From the NCBI RefSeq assembly GCF_003206615.1, contig NZ_PZJW01000018.1, positions 1-54,294 of the forward strand: DNA of 54,294 nt. Reading direction: 5' to 3'. The first letter of the stretch is position 1. Every line of letters starts with the position of its first letter. Shown here one piece after another: positions 15,981 to 25,042 of the stretch. The translations under genes and the position numbers were made by a program. This DNA is from Salinicola acroporae. Its GTDB lineage: Bacteria; Pseudomonadota; Gammaproteobacteria; Pseudomonadales; Halomonadaceae. The notes under the pieces were generated by a model that was given only the letters and a program-made list of their open reading frames with translations, was not told where the DNA came from and ran no database searches.

Positions 15981-18153
15981 GCAGCAATCACCCCCTCGAA
16001 TCCCTACTGCGACCCGCCGTCGAGCTGTACACCGTCTGGATCTGCGCCGGCTGCGTCGTCCTGTGCATCTGGGCACCCTGGTCGCTGGCACTGGCGCCCA
16101 GTGTCGGCATCACCACGGCAGCGGGCTTTGCCGCGTTCGTCGCCTGGCGCTTTCGTCAGGCATGGGTCGTGCTGCGCTATCGCCGCAACATGCGCCGTCT
16201 GCCGCGCTTCGCGTTGCCGGCGCGCAAGGTGCCCTTGAGCCGGCGGAGCTTGTGGCTGGGCAAAGGCTTCAAATGGGATGCCCAGCACACCCAGCGGTTG
16301 CATGAAGCGGCTCAGCCGGCTGCCAAGAGCTACGTCCAGCCGAGCCCCTGGTATCAGCGCGCCCGCCGTCTCGAGCAGTCGATGGAGGGCGGAGCGGTCG
16401 GCCAACATATCGCCGCGCTGCTGCGCTGGGACTCGATGCTCAATCCGGTGCGGCCGCTACCACCGGTCGGCGGGCGTCCGGCGCTGCATGCCGTCGAGTG
16501 GCGAGAGCACGACGTCTGGATGCCGCTCGGTGAGCGGGTGGGGCACACCCTTGTTGAGGGAACGACCCGCGTGGGCAAGACGCGTCTGGCCGAGATTCTG
16601 ATCACCCAGGACATCCGGCGTGGCGACATCACGATCTGCTTCGATCCCAAGGGGGACGCGGATCTGATGATGCGCATGTACGCCGAGGCCCAGAAGGCTG
16701 GACGGGGTGACGAGTTTTACATCTTCCATCTGGGCTGGCCGGACGTCTCGTGCCGCTACAACGCCGTGGGCGCTTTTCGCGCCTATCCGAAGTATCGACC
16801 CGCGTGACCGGTCAGCTCTCCGGCGAGGGCAACTCTGCCGCGTTTCGCCAGTTCGCCTGGCGTTTCGTCAACATCGTGGCACGCGCTCGGCATGCCCTGG
16901 GTGAGCGGCCGAGCTACGGCCAGATCCTGGCCGATGTGGTGAACATCGATGCGCTGTTGATGTAGTACGTCCAGCAGATGCTGGAGCAGCAGCTTCCAGG
17001 GTCGAACCAACAGATCACCGACATCGAGGGGAAGACCAACGACAAGAACACGCCGCGTAACCTGCAGGGTCGCCACAAGCGGGTGGTCGCGATCGTCCAG
17101 TACCTGCAACAGCCCGATGTCATCGAATCGTTGAGCGACCCCGTGCTCGATGGCTTGCTCTCTGCGGTGCGCTATGACAAGACCTACTTCGACAAGATCG
17201 TGGCGTCGCTTCTACCGCTGCTCGAGAAGCTGACCAGCGGCAAGATCGCCGAGCTGCTCTCGCCGGACTACGACGACATCGAGGACGAGCGTCCGATCAT
17301 CGATTGGCAGCAGATCATTCGCAAGAAGGGAGTGGTCTACGTTGGGCTCGACGCGCTGAGTGATTTTGAGGTCGCTCAGGCGGTGGGCAATTCGATGTTC
17401 GCCGACATCGTGTCGGTCGCCGGTCACATCTACAAATTCGGGTCCGAGGATGGCCTGCCCGGGGAGGGTGGGAGCCAGAAGCTGCCGATCAACCTGCACT
17501 GCGACGAATTCAACGAGCTGATGGGCGGCGAGTTCATCCCGTTGATCAACAAAGGGGGCGGCGCCGGCATCCAGGTGACCGCCTATACCCAGACGCTCTC
17601 GGACATCGAAGCGCGGATCGGCTCCACGGCGAAGGCCGGCCAGGTGGTGGGCAACTTCAACAATCTGATCATGTTGAGGATGCGCGAGGAGCGCACCGCG
17701 CGATTGCTGACCGACCAGCTGGCCAAGGTGAACGTCTCGACCCGGCTGATGGTGTCGATGGCCAGTGACAATGCCGACGTGAATAGCGACCAGGACTTCA
17801 GCTCCTCGGCAGGCGACCGCATCGGCACCGAGTCCGTGGAGATGCTGACGCCCAACGATGTCATCAATCTGCCCAAGGGGCAGGCCTTCGCGCTGCTCGA
17901 GGGCGGCCAGCTCTGGAAGATCCGCATGCCGCTACCGTTGCCGGACAAGACCGAGGACGTGCCGAGGGACGTGGGTGACATCGCGGGTCGCATGCGCGCC
18001 AAATACGCCACGGGCGATCAGTGGTGGACGGGCGTCATGCCGTCGCCGATCCATGTGGATTTCAGCAACCCGCCGAGTCTGCATGAGCCGGTCGAGCGTG
18101 ATGCCGCCGTGGTGGATGGCGGAGCCGGGGAGGTGAGTCATGGCGAGGGATGA
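15977..18153 (+). pseudogene. traD: traD coupling protein, broken by a frameshift and an amber codon
   Basis: TraD of the SXT/TOL subfamily is the membrane ATPase that feeds DNA into the conjugation channel. The first frame (15977-16807) has two N-terminal membrane spans and the Walker A-like loop EGTTRVGKTRL, then runs off at YPKYRPA. The conserved sequence resumes one base out of phase as FSRLSEVSTRVTGQ. The switch falls at a run of four T (16774-16777), where five would restore the frame. A TAG at 16963-16965 (between LLM and YVQQM) interrupts the second frame, which continues to 18153. The rest is full length, about 725 codons. Either real decay or a sequencing error could explain the frameshift; the amber codon argues for decay. 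Confidence 0.85.
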
Positions 18154-18226
18154 GGCACCGCAAACTCCAGCTAAACGTAGTCCAGTTTTCAGGGAGCAGA
18201 GCAGATATGCCGTGCTTGCGACATAG
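18140..18226 (+). pseudogene. Truncated start of the gene after traD
   Basis: An ATG at 18140 overlaps the traD end by 14 bases and opens with MARDEAPQTPAKRS before running into insertion-sequence DNA and a stop at 18226. In related elements the next gene encodes a membrane protein that starts in this position. I read this as its first 15 or so codons, cut off by the IS remnant. The identification rests on position only. Confidence 0.4.
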
Positions 18227-18337
18227 ATCGGCACACTTCGCCCCTGCTTCGTGCTCAGCCAGGATGCCGATGATCTGTTCTTCGGTGAATCTCGCGCGTT
18301 TCATGGTCCGTCCTCTGGTGAGGTCGGGCCCTAGTTG
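18185..18337 (-). mobile_element. IS3-family insertion sequence remnant
   Basis: On the minus strand, an ATG at 18304 starts the typical IS3-family orfA N-terminus (MKRARFTEEQIIG, then HEAGAKCADLCRKHGIS), with GAGGACGG before it. Homology stops after about 34 codons at 18203, and the following bases look like the other end of an IS. This is therefore an internally deleted copy that cannot transpose by itself. It lies exactly where the conjugation cluster is truncated, so its insertion or a recombination through it probably removed the rest of the element. Confidence 0.7.
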
Positions 18338-18340
18338 ACG

Positions 18341-18457
18341 ATGGAGGAAAAAACCCGTGGCAGGTCAAAGCTGACCCTGCCCATCGCCGAAGGCGGCTGG
18401 CACTGGATTATGCTCCAGCCGGACGGTAAGACGCTCGCTCTGAAAGTCGATGGCTAA
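18341..18457 (+). pseudogene. Orphan 38-codon reading frame, probable gene tail
   Basis: This frame ends with LTLPIAEGGWHWIMLQPDG and a short tail, which reads like the C-terminal end of a folded protein. It lies immediately after the IS remnant and has the codon use of the conjugation block. I take it to be the tail of another element gene whose start was lost, but I cannot name the family. Confidence 0.35.
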
Positions 18458-18764
18458 TACCTGATTAAGAGCATGATATGGACCTGCCGCTATGCGCGTT
18501 TTAGCAGCCTAAGGATTTCTCGTTACGTAATTTTTGGTTGGAGATCGCCGAAATTCTTGCCTAAGCAGTCAACGCTGCGACCCGCATCATGTCGCCGTAT
18601 GGAAGGGGAAAGAAGAAGAGGTGAGCCGAGGATTAGACTAATGTCGAAGTTGTCAGTCATCCGTCAAGACGCTAGATTCATGCCTCATGTGAAGTGGTTA
18701 AATAAGTTGAAAATGCTTCCGGTTCGAAGCTGGATATAAACACAATACCAAGAGGCTATATCGC
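18458..18764. other. Junction and promoter region before the TRAP genes
   Basis: Base composition drops from GC-rich to AT-rich across this stretch, marking the boundary between the conjugation remnant and the TRAP block. An 88-codon open frame at 18473-18739 shows no protein-like pattern and is not called. The promoter of the TRAP operon must lie here; no convincing -35/-10 pair with normal spacing was found. Confidence 0.45.
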
Positions 18765-19292
18765 ATGACGATGTTAAACGTCGGTCTCAAGTCTATGCGC
18801 TACTTTATGATTTTATGTCTAGCCTGCATGGTGCTGCTTGTCTTTGCGAATGTCTTATTACGTTATCTTTTCGATAGCAGTATTTACATTGCGGAGGGAG
18901 GGGCATCACTGCTATTTGTTTGGATGACCTTTGTGGGCGCGGCCCTTGTTGTCTATGAACGAGGGTTGATAGCTGTCGACGTTGTTGTCTCTAAACTACC
19001 TTCTATTCCAAGAAGTTTATGTGAGATATTAATTAATATTGCGATGTTGGGCGTTTCGGTTATGATTTTCAGAGGAAGCTGGCATCAAACCATTTTGAAC
19101 CTAAACGTCATTTCCAGTTCAACTCTACTTTCCTCCGCCTTACTCTATGCATCAGGAGTGTTTTTTTCCATTATTAGCGGCGGTATTATGATTGTGAGAC
19201 TAATTAAGTCGGTGTCGAAGAGCTTTGAGCGAAAATCAGCTCTCCATGAGGGCGACGTAAATCATTATGACCAAGCAAGGAGCTCGAAATGA
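18765..19292 (+). CDS. TRAP transporter small permease (DctQ type)
   Basis: A 175-residue inner-membrane protein with four hydrophobic segments and the pattern FANVLLRYLFDSS followed by EGGASLLFVWMTFVGAA, typical of DctQ subunits. It forms the membrane part of a tripartite, sodium-driven organic acid importer with the large permease encoded next. The genes overlap by four bases (ATGA). AAGAGG lies upstream of the start; the ATG two codons later is an alternative. The AT-rich codon use contrasts with the genes on both sides. Confidence 0.88.
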   Translation: MTMLNVGLKSMRYFMILCLACMVLLVFANVLLRYLFDSSIYIAEGGASLLFVWMTFVGAALVVYERGLIAVDVVVSKLPSIPRSLCEILINIAMLGVSVMIFRGSWHQTILNLNVISSSTLLSSALLYASGVFFSIISGGIMIVRLIKSVSKSFERKSALHEGDVNHYDQARSSK

Positions 19293-20572
19293 CCGTTTTA
19301 TTATTTGGGGCGTCTTTGCTAGGCTTCTTGGCGATTGGCACACCGATAGCATATGCGCTGATCATTAGCGGTATCGCTCTGATGTGGCAAATGGGCCTGT
19401 TTGACGGTCAAATTATTGCACAAAATATGATTAATGCTGCCAATAGCTTTCCAATGTTGGCGATACCGTTGTTCATACTGGCAGGGGAGGTGATGAATGC
19501 AGGAGGGCTTTCTAAGCGCATCATCAAGCTAGCGCAAACACTGGTTGGGCACCGAAAAGGGGGACTTGGCTATGTCGTCATATTTGCTGGCGTATTGCTG
19601 TCCAGTCTCTCTGGTTCTGCTCTTGCCGATGCTGCGTCATTAACGGCTCTATTGTTGCCTATGATGATAAGTGCTGGATATCGACAAGGCACATCAGCCG
19701 GGTTGGTTGCCTCAGCCTCCATTATTGGCCCTATCATACCACCGAGTATTGGCTTCATTGTCTTTGGCGTTGCTACCAATTTGTCGATCAGTAAACTTTT
19801 CCTGGCCGGTATCGTACCTGGCATAATAATAGCGTTGGCTCTTTGCATCGCGTGGAGCATCGTAGCGTATCGTGACGATCTGGAAGTTTCGGCGAGAGCA
19901 TCATGGTCGGAGAGGGGTAAAGCTTTGGTCGACGGATTTTGGGCACTGATGCTGCCCGTGATCATCTTAGTCGGTCTTCGCTTTGGAATTATGACTCCGA
20001 CTGAAGCCGCCGCCGTTGCCGCTGTATATTCCGTCTTCGTTTCATGTGTCGTGTACCGCGAGCTTTCACTTTCTCATCTATCGGATCTTGCCTTCAACGC
20101 GGCAAAGACCTCAGCGGCCGTCATGTTTCTCGTAGCCGCCGCAGCAATTCCTGCTTGGATGATTTCGATTGCTGACATTCCAGATCAAATCATTAGTTTG
20201 ATAGAACCAGTTATGGATCATCCCAAACTCCTCGTCGCGGTAGTGGTGCTACTAATCTTGTTGATAGGGACTGCAATGGATCTGACACCAACGATTCTTT
20301 TACTCGCGCCCATCCTCGTTCCTGTCGTAACTAATGCTGGGGTAGACCCGATCTACTTCGGAGTCATCTTTATGATAACGGGTGCAGTTGGGCTAATAAC
20401 ACCGCCAGTAGGAACCGTACTCAACGTCGTTTGTTCTGTGGGGAAGTTAGATTTCACGGCGCTGACTCGAGGTGTCACGCCTTTTCTGATTGCCGAGCTC
20501 CTCGTATTGGCGCTCATAGTGATGATACCGGAAATAGTTCAAGTTCCGGCAACTTGGCTATCTGGTAAATGA
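19289..20572 (+). CDS. TRAP transporter large permease (DctM type)
   Basis: A 427-residue membrane protein with about 12 hydrophobic segments. Family landmarks include the N-terminal GIPIAYAL-like segment, FAGVLLSSLSGSALADAASL, SIIGPIIPPSI and DLTPTILLLAPI. It carries the transport path of the TRAP system. It is translationally coupled to the small permease gene and is followed 35 bases later by the gene for the binding protein. The substrate is unknown; downstream aldolase and amidohydrolase genes point to a carboxylate or carboxamide. Confidence 0.92.
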   Translation: MTVLLFGASLLGFLAIGTPIAYALIISGIALMWQMGLFDGQIIAQNMINAANSFPMLAIPLFILAGEVMNAGGLSKRIIKLAQTLVGHRKGGLGYVVIFAGVLLSSLSGSALADAASLTALLLPMMISAGYRQGTSAGLVASASIIGPIIPPSIGFIVFGVATNLSISKLFLAGIVPGIIIALALCIAWSIVAYRDDLEVSARASWSERGKALVDGFWALMLPVIILVGLRFGIMTPTEAAAVAAVYSVFVSCVVYRELSLSHLSDLAFNAAKTSAAVMFLVAAAAIPAWMISIADIPDQIISLIEPVMDHPKLLVAVVVLLILLIGTAMDLTPTILLLAPILVPVVTNAGVDPIYFGVIFMITGAVGLITPPVGTVLNVVCSVGKLDFTALTRGVTPFLIAELLVLALIVMIPEIVQVPATWLSGK

Positions 20573-20607
20573 ACGTACGTAACATCAACACAAACACAAG
20601 GTGATTC

Positions 20608-21603
20608 ATGAAAAAAATTCTTATCGGGCTGATGGTTTTAGGGTTTGCCTTGACTGCACAGGCTCAAGAGTATCGTAGTCATACGATTAAATTCGCTGCT
20701 ACTGGGCAGGAAGGAACCCCGCCAGTCCAAGGGATGCATATTTTCGCCAAGAAGCTAGAGGATCAGAGTGATGGGAAAATAAAAGTCAGAGTTTTCTCGA
20801 ACGGCAAGCTCGGAGGTGACGTCCAAGTTCTATCTTCACTTAAAGGTGGGGTCGTGGAGATGATGGTCTGGAATGCGGGTAATATGATCAGCGAGGTTCA
20901 GGATTTTGGTATCCTAGACCTGCCGTTTATTTATCAGGACCCCGAAGTGATGGACCAACTTCTTGATGGCGACGTGGGGGAAAAACTAACCGACCAGCTA
21001 CCTGAGCACAACGTAGTCGGACTCGCTTTCTGGGAGCAAGGATTTCGACTCCTGACAAATGACAAGCGTGAAGTTAAAAGTCTAAAGGACATTTCAGGTC
21101 TGAAAGTTCGTGTTCAGCAAAACCCCTTGTTGGTAGACATGTGGGAAGCATTGGGTGCCAACGCAACTCCAATGCCTGTCACGGAACTATATACGGCATT
21201 GGAGACAGGTGCTGTCGATGGGCAAGAAACAACAGCGCCTTTTATTTGGGGGTCTAAATATTACGAAGTTCAAAAGTATGTGACCGTGACTCGTCACAAT
21301 TACAACCCTCAGATCGTGTTGATCGGCAAGCCGTTTTGGGATCAGCTCAATGCTGATGAAAGAGATTTATTGGTTAAAGTAGCAAGAGAAACTGCTAAAG
21401 AACAACGGGATATTTCTCGTAAAGCACAGCTGGAGGCGCTAGACAAAATTCGTGATGCAGGAAATGTTGTTACTCAAATATCCGATGAACAGCGCCAAGC
21501 AATGCTGGACGCAGAATCTCCAGTTATCAATAAATATGTCGAAACCTTTGATTCTGATTTGGTCGAAGAAGTTTTCGATGCGGTTGGTTATCAATTGAAC
21601 TGA
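20608..21603 (+). CDS. TRAP transporter substrate-binding protein (DctP type)
   Basis: A 331-residue periplasmic protein with a signal peptide ending near AQAQ (residue 20). The DctP fold is seen in GMHIFAKKLEDQSDGKIKVR and in the binding segment GLKVRVQQNPLLVDMWEALG, whose first Arg normally grips the carboxylate of the ligand, followed by PVTELYTALETGAVDGQE. It captures the substrate and hands it to the permease encoded upstream. The ligand cannot be told from the sequence. Confidence 0.9.
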   Translation: MKKILIGLMVLGFALTAQAQEYRSHTIKFAATGQEGTPPVQGMHIFAKKLEDQSDGKIKVRVFSNGKLGGDVQVLSSLKGGVVEMMVWNAGNMISEVQDFGILDLPFIYQDPEVMDQLLDGDVGEKLTDQLPEHNVVGLAFWEQGFRLLTNDKREVKSLKDISGLKVRVQQNPLLVDMWEALGANATPMPVTELYTALETGAVDGQETTAPFIWGSKYYEVQKYVTVTRHNYNPQIVLIGKPFWDQLNADERDLLVKVARETAKEQRDISRKAQLEALDKIRDAGNVVTQISDEQRQAMLDAESPVINKYVETFDSDLVEEVFDAVGYQLN

Positions 21604-21628
21604 ATTTTAAGATTGGATCGAGGTTTTT

Positions 21629-22453
21629 ATGTTAGTTTCATTCGCACAGTTTTCGCCTAAGCATGGTGATACGAAAGCAACGATAGACCTGGTGGCCGAA
21701 AAGGCAAAAGAGGCGGCGAAAGGTGGGGCCCGCCTCATTGCATTTCCCGAGTGCTTTCTAACTGGTGGATCTTTTGATTCAAGAGAGCAGCTAAAAAAAT
21801 CCGCCGTCGATATTGCACGTGGGGATTTAGACCCTATCGTTCAAGCGTCTAAGAATAGTTTGATATATGTCGTCGTTGGCTTTTACCAAACTATGGGCAA
21901 CAAGGTTTTTAATACAGCCGCGTTAGTAGGGCCACAGGGCATTATTGGCTTGCATCATAAGATGCACCTACCTTTCATGATAGGCGACCGGTTTACGGAT
22001 ATTCCCGATACTTATCAACCCCCGATTTTTGAGACGGAAATCGGTAAGATCGGCCTCGCCATCTGTTATGAAATTCGCTTTCCTGAAGTGTTTCGGGCCC
22101 TGGCTTTGGCTGGAGCAGAGCTCATCGTCCTACCGGCTGCTTGGCCAGAAGCAGCCCGCCTGTTGCCAGACATTTTTAGCAAGGTGCGCGCGGCGGAAAA
22201 CTTCACATACTTCTTATCATCTAATCGAAATGATCTGGACGACGGCATGGAGTTCATGGGGGCCAGCCATTTGATTGGTCCGGATGGTGCGGAGTTGATC
22301 AATGCCGGGAAGGCCGATGGCATCTTTTACTATGAAGTTGATCTTTCTTCCGCGCGCAACAAGTCCATTATTCGTGATCCGGGTGTGTATGAGGTTCACC
22401 CTTTTCAGGATCGCCGCCCTCAGGATTACAAGCTGCTGTCAGAGAAGGTGTGA
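21629..22453 (+). CDS. Carbon-nitrogen hydrolase (nitrilase superfamily)
   Basis: A 274-residue cytoplasmic amidohydrolase. The Glu-Lys-Cys triad is visible: Glu in FPECFLTGG, Lys in HHKMHLP and Cys in LAICYEIRFPE. The form resembles amidases (omega-amidase and carbamoylase-like groups) more than true nitrilases. It lies 26 bases after the binding-protein gene and three bases before the aldolase gene, so it probably releases ammonia from an imported amide or ureide to give the acid used by the aldolases. The substrate is an inference. Confidence 0.82.
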   Translation: MLVSFAQFSPKHGDTKATIDLVAEKAKEAAKGGARLIAFPECFLTGGSFDSREQLKKSAVDIARGDLDPIVQASKNSLIYVVVGFYQTMGNKVFNTAALVGPQGIIGLHHKMHLPFMIGDRFTDIPDTYQPPIFETEIGKIGLAICYEIRFPEVFRALALAGAELIVLPAAWPEAARLLPDIFSKVRAAENFTYFLSSNRNDLDDGMEFMGASHLIGPDGAELINAGKADGIFYYEVDLSSARNKSIIRDPGVYEVHPFQDRRPQDYKLLSEKV

Positions 22454-22456
22454 TCC

Positions 22457-23254
22457 ATGTATCTGGATAGCTTATTGAATCTCGACAAGGATGTTTTCGG
22501 TATAAACGTCTATTCTGCCTCACCCGCCGCGATTGAGATCGCGGCCAATTGGGGGCTAGATTTCGTATTCATCGATACGGAGCACAGCCCCGTAGGTGTC
22601 GACTCGGCACTTGAACGACTGATCTTGGCATCGCGAGCGGCCAAAATCGCACCACTGGTCCGCGTCCCAGACAGTAACCCGGTTTTGCTACGCAAAACCG
22701 TCGAGATGGGAGCCGAGGGCGTAATCGTGCCTCAGATCCGTTCAGCCGAACAAGTTGCCAGCGTCGTCGATTCCATGAAATTTCCGCCTTTGGGAAGAAG
22801 AGGCGGTGACGGTTCCGTCAGGAGTGCTGTCTACGCAAGCCGTGATTTTGGATGGGCCGACTATATCCAGCAGGAGAACCAGCGCTGTAAAGTAATACCA
22901 ATGGCCGAGAATATCGAATTTTTTGATCAGATCGATGAAATCCTGGCTGTTCCTGGCATCGACGCGATTCATTTTGGCCCCGCAGATTTTGCGTTGTCAT
23001 ATGGATGCGCTGTCGACTATACCATGGATACTTCCTCACTCCGCGATGTGGTAGAGCTATTGGCCGCAAAGTGCAATGAAAGAAAAATAAAAATTATGTT
23101 GGGCTGCTTTCCTACTAATCGTACAAAACTGGAAATTTTGCGGCGGTTAGGGGCTTCCATGTTCTTGGTAGGAAACGACATTGCTTTCATTAATCAGGGT
23201 CTCGCAAAAATTACCGACGATTTGGAACTGCCGAAGGAATCCAATCATGCGTGA
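22457..23254 (+). CDS. HpcH/HpaI-family class II aldolase
   Basis: A 265-residue metal-dependent aldolase that splits a 4-hydroxy-2-oxoacid into pyruvate and an aldehyde or keto acid. Family landmarks are FIDTEHSPVG (catalytic His), PLVRVPDSNP (Arg that binds pyruvate), and the metal ligands Glu in MAENIEFF and Asp in HFGPADFALSYG. It starts three bases after the amidohydrolase gene and overlaps the RraA-like gene by eight bases, so the three enzymes form one unit. It could also act on a malate- or citramalate-like acid. Confidence 0.85.
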   Translation: MYLDSLLNLDKDVFGINVYSASPAAIEIAANWGLDFVFIDTEHSPVGVDSALERLILASRAAKIAPLVRVPDSNPVLLRKTVEMGAEGVIVPQIRSAEQVASVVDSMKFPPLGRRGGDGSVRSAVYASRDFGWADYIQQENQRCKVIPMAENIEFFDQIDEILAVPGIDAIHFGPADFALSYGCAVDYTMDTSSLRDVVELLAAKCNERKIKIMLGCFPTNRTKLEILRRLGASMFLVGNDIAFINQGLAKITDDLELPKESNHA

Positions 23255-23942
23255 TGTTTTTAATAAATTCCGGGGAAAGAGCGCCGAGCGCTTGATCGCT
23301 GCGTTGTCTGGCCTTCAGCCGGCTTCACTTGGGCACTATCTTGATGTCGCACTGCCGTATGATATTAAGGCATTGAATAATTTCTGTCGGTGTATTGGCA
23401 CGGCGCTTACAGTGCATCAGCCGACCTCCGACTCTACACCTGTTCATCTGGCGATCGAGTTGCTACGGCCAGGTGATGTGTTGGTCATAGATAGAGCCGG
23501 TAATACTGAGATGGCATGCGTAGGAGAAATGGTTGCGACTGCTGCCCAACTCAAAGGCGCCCAAGGCATCATTGTCAATGGCGTTATCACTGATTTAGAG
23601 GAAGTTACCGCACTTGGTATGCCGTTGTACGCAAAAGGCACTACGGTTGTTACGACTCGTGCTTCATACGCCCCCGGCGCACGACTGACATCCGAAATAA
23701 AAATTGGTCGTGCGACTGTTAAAACTGGCGATGTGATTTTTGGTGATCTCAATGGTGTTTTGTGCATCGATCCTCTCGAGGATGAAATCTGGAAAATTGT
23801 TGAGAAAGCCAAGGCGGATGAAGAGAAAGAAATGGACTGGAAAAATATGCTTAAGGGGGGAGCTTCGCTTGCAGACCTTAATGGAGTAGATCGAGATAGG
23901 TTCGAATTAAATGTGTGCTCAATTCCTGAGATGGCTTGGTAG
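23247..23942 (+). CDS. RraA-like protein, HMG aldolase fold, missing the usual Arg
   Basis: A 231-residue member of the RraA/4-hydroxy-4-methyl-2-oxoglutarate aldolase family. The pattern GDVLVID, GEMVATAAQLKGAQGIIVNG and FGDLNGVLCID fits the fold. The family motif G-x-x-R-D, in which Arg and Asp bind the substrate and metal, reads GVITD here: Asp is kept but Arg is replaced by Thr. ATG 23247 has AAGGA upstream and overlaps the HpaI-like gene. It may be an aldolase or decarboxylase with altered specificity, or a lactonase-like relative. Function is uncertain. Confidence 0.75.
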   Translation: MRDVFNKFRGKSAERLIAALSGLQPASLGHYLDVALPYDIKALNNFCRCIGTALTVHQPTSDSTPVHLAIELLRPGDVLVIDRAGNTEMACVGEMVATAAQLKGAQGIIVNGVITDLEEVTALGMPLYAKGTTVVTTRASYAPGARLTSEIKIGRATVKTGDVIFGDLNGVLCIDPLEDEIWKIVEKAKADEEKEMDWKNMLKGGASLADLNGVDRDRFELNVCSIPEMAW

Positions 23943-24086
23943 CAAGCCGTTAGGATTAAAAGCAAACGATTTCAAAGAAATCTTCGCACTTTGGGCAGGG
24001 AGGCAAGCGCATTGTAGCGATTTTTTGTCCAAAGTAGTATGATGAACTGATGGACGGTATTTAGCTTATCTTATTTTGAGAATGCT

Positions 24087-24794
24087 ATGAAGAAAAATCG
24101 CAACAGCTTGTCTTCCTCTGTCGCTCTTGGAATTGCCCAAAAGATTTCATCTGGCGAGTATTCAGTAGGAGATCAATTGCCGGTGGAGTCCCGACTGGTT
24201 GAAGCCTATAATGTAAGTCGAAGTGTAGTTAGAGAAGCGGTGGCACTACTTCGTTCTGAAGGACTGGTCATTTCAAGACAAGGTAAAGGCGTTTTTGTTG
24301 CCAGCAAAGAGCGCTCAGTTCTTAAAATTAGAGCCGAAAAGCTTGGAGAGATTTCGGAGATCATCGATATTTTAGAGTTACGACTTGGCGTTGAGGTTGA
24401 ATCTGCTGGCTTAGCTGCAGAACGTCGCGATGAAGTAGCAATTTCTCGTATATTCGATGTCTTGGATAAGGCGCGTGATATCGATGATTTCATGCTTAAT
24501 CCACGCCAACTTGATTTCGATTTCCACATGGCGATAGCTGTGGCTAGTGGTAATAGTTATATGCCAAAGTTTCTGGATTTTATAGGCCCGGTCATTATCC
24601 CACCTAGCCAGCTAATTCACGATTGGCAGCCTAAGCTCTCTCGCGATTATCTGAAAAAAATGTTCGGTGAACATGAAAAAATTGCCCATTCCATCAGAGA
24701 GGCTAGTGTCGAGAAAGCACGTGAGGCTATGAGAGTTCATCTCTCCACCAGTTTGGAACGGTATCGAAATCTTTCTAACCCTGGTGTTTTATAA
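24087..24794 (+). CDS. FadR-type GntR transcriptional regulator
   Basis: A 235-residue regulator. Residues about 10-75 are the winged helix (LPVESRLVEAYNVSRSVVREAV), and the remainder is an FCD helical domain with His residues (FDFHMAIAVASG, GEHEKIAHSI) that could hold a metal and an acid ligand. It lies 144 bases after the RraA-like gene in the same strand and is AT-rich like the TRAP block, so it is the likely local regulator. It probably senses the imported acid. Confidence 0.87.
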   Translation: MKKNRNSLSSSVALGIAQKISSGEYSVGDQLPVESRLVEAYNVSRSVVREAVALLRSEGLVISRQGKGVFVASKERSVLKIRAEKLGEISEIIDILELRLGVEVESAGLAAERRDEVAISRIFDVLDKARDIDDFMLNPRQLDFDFHMAIAVASGNSYMPKFLDFIGPVIIPPSQLIHDWQPKLSRDYLKKMFGEHEKIAHSIREASVEKAREAMRVHLSTSLERYRNLSNPGVL

Positions 24795-24903
24795 CTTGGC
24801 CTGTTGTTTGAATATTAGTAGCATTGTTGGAGTGAGCTGATTAGGGGAGTGTTTTTTTTAAACTTAATTGGCGGTTTTTTAGTTTTATTGCTTTGCGCAC
24901 TAA

Positions 24904-25042
24904 GCTCTGTCTGAAAAATCGGCGAGCGATGGCCAGACAAGGCAAAAATTGACGAAAAAGCGGAGTTTACGAGGTGTAAATGAGCATTTTGAGTCAATTT
25001 TTAACGCCGTATGGGCGAGCGCAGGCATTTTTCAGACAGAGC
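24904..25042 (+). repeat. Dispersed ERIC/MITE-like repeat, copy A
   Basis: A 139-bp element bounded by perfect 16-bp inverted repeats (GCTCTGTCTGAAAAAT at 24904-24919 and its complement at 25027-25042). Inside are the blocks GGCCAGACAAGGCA, AAATGAGCATTTTGAG and TTTTTAACGCCGTATGG, shared with copies at 34181 and 49522. It fills most of the gap between the FadR-type gene and folE2; nothing else is recognised between 24795 and 25228. It has no coding capacity. Confidence 0.85.

Noticed and set aside
18062-18304. 80-codon minus-strand frame starting as an IS3 orfA
   Set aside because: Only the first 34 codons are transposase-like. The rest is antisense to traD, so it is a chimera and is annotated as an IS remnant, not a gene.
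18473-18739. 88-codon plus-strand frame before the TRAP genes
   Set aside because: Odd composition rich in Arg and Ser, no ribosome site, no conserved pattern; it spans the composition boundary.
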